Source: Anseranas semipalmata (lineage: Eukaryota > Chordata > Aves > Anseriformes > Anseranatidae). From it: DNA of 64,000 nt. Shown here piece by piece: positions 61,936-64,000 of this stretch; position 1 is the first letter of the stretch; each line of letters opens with the position of its first letter. Under the pieces are notes generated by a model. It did no database searches and had not been told where the DNA came from. It saw only the letters and a program-made list of their open reading frames with translations. The position numbers were made by a program, and so were the translations under genes. The stretch is taken from positions 1,076,296 through 1,140,295 of the forward strand of contig VXAA01002999.1 of assembly GCA_013399115.1 (NCBI GenBank), given 5' to 3'.

Positions 61936-63963
61936 TATCTTCATCTGACCATATGACTTGCTTGCCAAGTATTTATATATTTGTATTGCAGAATCATATC
62001 TGAAAGCTAACTGACACTAAGCAGACATGTAAGAAAGCAATATTTACTGCCCCATTAAGACATGAGAGAGGAGTATAAAATAAAAGAAAGACAACTACTT
62101 AAGGAAGTAATTTCATGATAAAGGTATTTGTCTTAGGAAACCTTGACCTCTGACCTTCCTCAAGGGGAAGCAGGCACGCCTAGCTAATTCTCGATTCTGA
62201 CAGTTTTTGCCTTCAAAGCAGCAATTCTAATTACAAAAGAAGACTGTCAGGCAGTTGACATAAAATTAAGACAACAGACCACAACATCCAGTTCCCATCT
62301 CAATCATACATTTAATTTGTTCTGTAACAGTGTAGTAATTTTTCTTGTAACTTGCTTGGCATGGTGTTGATTTCCAACATAAGTCACCTTTTCTTCCAGT
62401 GATACAGTTGGCTTCCCAGTTAATGCTAAGAATGTCATAAATTTGCCATGCTTAAGTGTCCCTAGTCTGCCAGCATATAGCAGATTCATCAAGGTACTTG
62501 ATTGTCTGTGATCAGCCTGTTTCCCATGTTGGTACTCCTTCCAACATTGCGTTAAACCACTTAAATGTTGAAGAGAATATTAAGCAACCGGTGATATGAC
62601 CTTATAAAAGAAATATCATCTCAGGAACTTGAATCCAGCAGTGGTCAAATGCTGATTTTTTTTTTTTGTTATAAAAGGCAATCCTTTTGCTTGGAGCCAC
62701 AAGGTTTATTGCTAAGTCGTATTAAGTACCACACAGAACATAATCATGAACCAATTCCTTTCATTTATTGCTGCATCCCAAGGGTGTGAATGCTGGCAGA
62801 ACATCCTAATTTTATCCAGCATTGATGTAGTTCATTGGTTTTCTTAGGTGCTATTCTCACAGAGGAGGTTTACATCTGTTTAATTAAGAATTGCCTGAAG
62901 CCACCATCTTCAGTAGAGTTTTATATGTTCTTTTCTTCCAGAACTGTTACTGATATAAAATTTGTAGCAGTGACAGGTCTCCTTGATACCATTGTAAGAA
63001 ATGTGGAATCACCTCTAGAAAATATTCAACAACTTGTCTTAAGGAGGATCCTTAACTCCTAGTGATTAAAGAAAGGTTCTGGCCCTCTGTCCAACTTTGC
63101 CCTTTGTACTGAAAATGAGTGCTTCTTTCATATTCAATGCAACAACTTATTTATTGCCCTAAACATCCTTTCCCCCTAGCTTTGACCTAACAGGATCCAA
63201 AAGATACCACTCAATACTCCAACTGTGACCTGCATTTCAGAAAGGGAAAGAAATGAAGTTGTTGCTTCTCAAGTTGTTACATGCTGATAGAAGCCCTACT
63301 GTTCAATGCATCTATTGTGTTTTTCCATAGTTTATTGTGTTTTTCCATAGTCTTCACCTTCAGCTCCAAGTCCATGTCATTCTTCCCCTCTCCTCCTTTC
63401 ATCTTTGCACAGAAGCCATCTCTCGGCTAAATTCTCTGTTACATATAAGCCATTTAGTTCCTCAAAACAGCAATGGATTTCTACAAGTCTGACCATTTTT
63501 CAGTAACACTGACATCAACCAAGGACTTTCTTACTAATACAGCTGAAAAAAAATGGAAAACAGCCATCTACTTTACAATGATCTCCAGGATGATGCCTTA
63601 TCTGACTACTCCCCCAAAGGGAAAACCTTGTGTCTACTGTCCACACCTTTCTGCTGAGAAGAATAACCTGCCATGGTTCTTCCAAGCCCCTGCTGTTACC
63701 CTGCCTTGCCAACAGGATTCTTTTCAAGCTGTTTGTGCTGAACACTACTCATTTGCTGATGGGAAGATGGTTTCTGCATTTCTATAGATAAAACACTGGG
63801 CCCTACTCAAAGTCCAGGTTCATGACCTGTTTTCATTCTTTTTGTTGCCATTAGGATCTTCCTCTCATGTGTTGCAGGAGACACAACAGCTTTCTGTGTA
63901 CGTTGGCCCCTAATCACCTTTACGTTGACAAACCAAAACCATCACCTGAATGCATTGCTATCA
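61936..63963. other. Unique AT-rich DNA, no gene recognised
   Basis: No gene recognised. Contains a T run (about 62657-62668) and an exact-but-one 20-bp tandem duplication (63311-63350). A plus frame at 63473-63787 (104 codons) resembles no family I know. Confidence 0.55.
63311..63350. repeat. 20-bp tandem duplication
   Basis: TCTATTGTGTTTTTCCATAG is followed directly by the same sequence with one C-to-T change. Confidence 0.92.
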
Positions 63964-64000
63964 GAGTTATAGAATCCTAGAAACACAGAATATCCTGAGT
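63964..64000 (-). mobile_element. CR1 LINE, first bases of the reversed 3' end, cut by window edge
   Basis: TTATAGAATCCTAGAAACAC followed by AGAATATCCTGAGT is the reversed tail and the beginning of the 3'-UTR of a bird CR1. Only 35 bases are inside the window; the body must lie beyond it. Confidence 0.8.

Noticed and set aside
63473..63787. 104-codon plus-strand frame with two CxxH/CxxC-like pairs
   Set aside because: The Cys/His spacing does not form a recognisable zinc finger, and there are no splice sites or family resemblance.
1..64000. CRISPR arrays, bacterial operons, phage genes
   Set aside because: The repeats are eukaryotic transposons and microsatellites; there are no spaced direct repeats of CRISPR type and no compact gene clusters.

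Overview
This window is vertebrate, and almost certainly avian, non-coding DNA. The decisive evidence is in its repeats. There are several 5'-truncated CR1 LINE copies, some ending in the ATTCTATG-type tail typical of birds, and two (probably three) pieces of a GC-rich ERVL-type LTR family common in bird genomes. The background is AT-rich, with poly-A/T tracts and tri- and tetranucleotide microsatellites. I found no bacterial-style genes, no convincing host protein-coding exon, no tRNA or rRNA and no CRISPR array. It reads as a gene desert or part of a very large intron.

Layout, left to right. 1-6997: unique AT-rich DNA. 6998-8390: CR1 on the minus strand carrying a decayed reverse transcriptase. 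9706-10425: a second minus-strand CR1 with its 3' end. 10430-13926: unique AT-rich DNA. 13927-17491: two head-to-tail copies, about 1.78 kb each and nearly identical, joined by a single N. An ERVL-type LTR (about 17352-18095, plus) begins inside the second copy, and its first 140 bp recur at the end of the first. 18096-22617: unique. 22618-23501: a solo LTR of the same broad family on the minus strand, with a 291-base gap inside. 26368-26752: a smaller direct duplication, also split by a single N. 26753-46504: mostly unique, with short LTR and CR1 fragments near 37.8 and 40.0 kb and several short tandem repeats. 46505-49895: three CR1 fragments, the last two in tail-to-tail inverted orientation. 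About 53440-54490 (minus): a decayed Ty3/gypsy integrase followed by a chromodomain. About 59.8-60.8 kb: a possible further LTR. 61.7-61.9 kb: an old CR1 3' end. The window stops inside the start of another minus-strand CR1.

The most interesting item is the 53.4-54.5 kb fossil. On the minus strand, across several frames, the order is integrase zinc-finger tail, integrase core, GPY/F-like region and chromodomain, which is the chromovirus arrangement of Ty3/gypsy elements. These elements are scarce in birds. It is interrupted by stops and frameshifts, so it is a relic. The single-N duplications look more like assembly joints than biology and should be checked before any copy-number conclusion is drawn.
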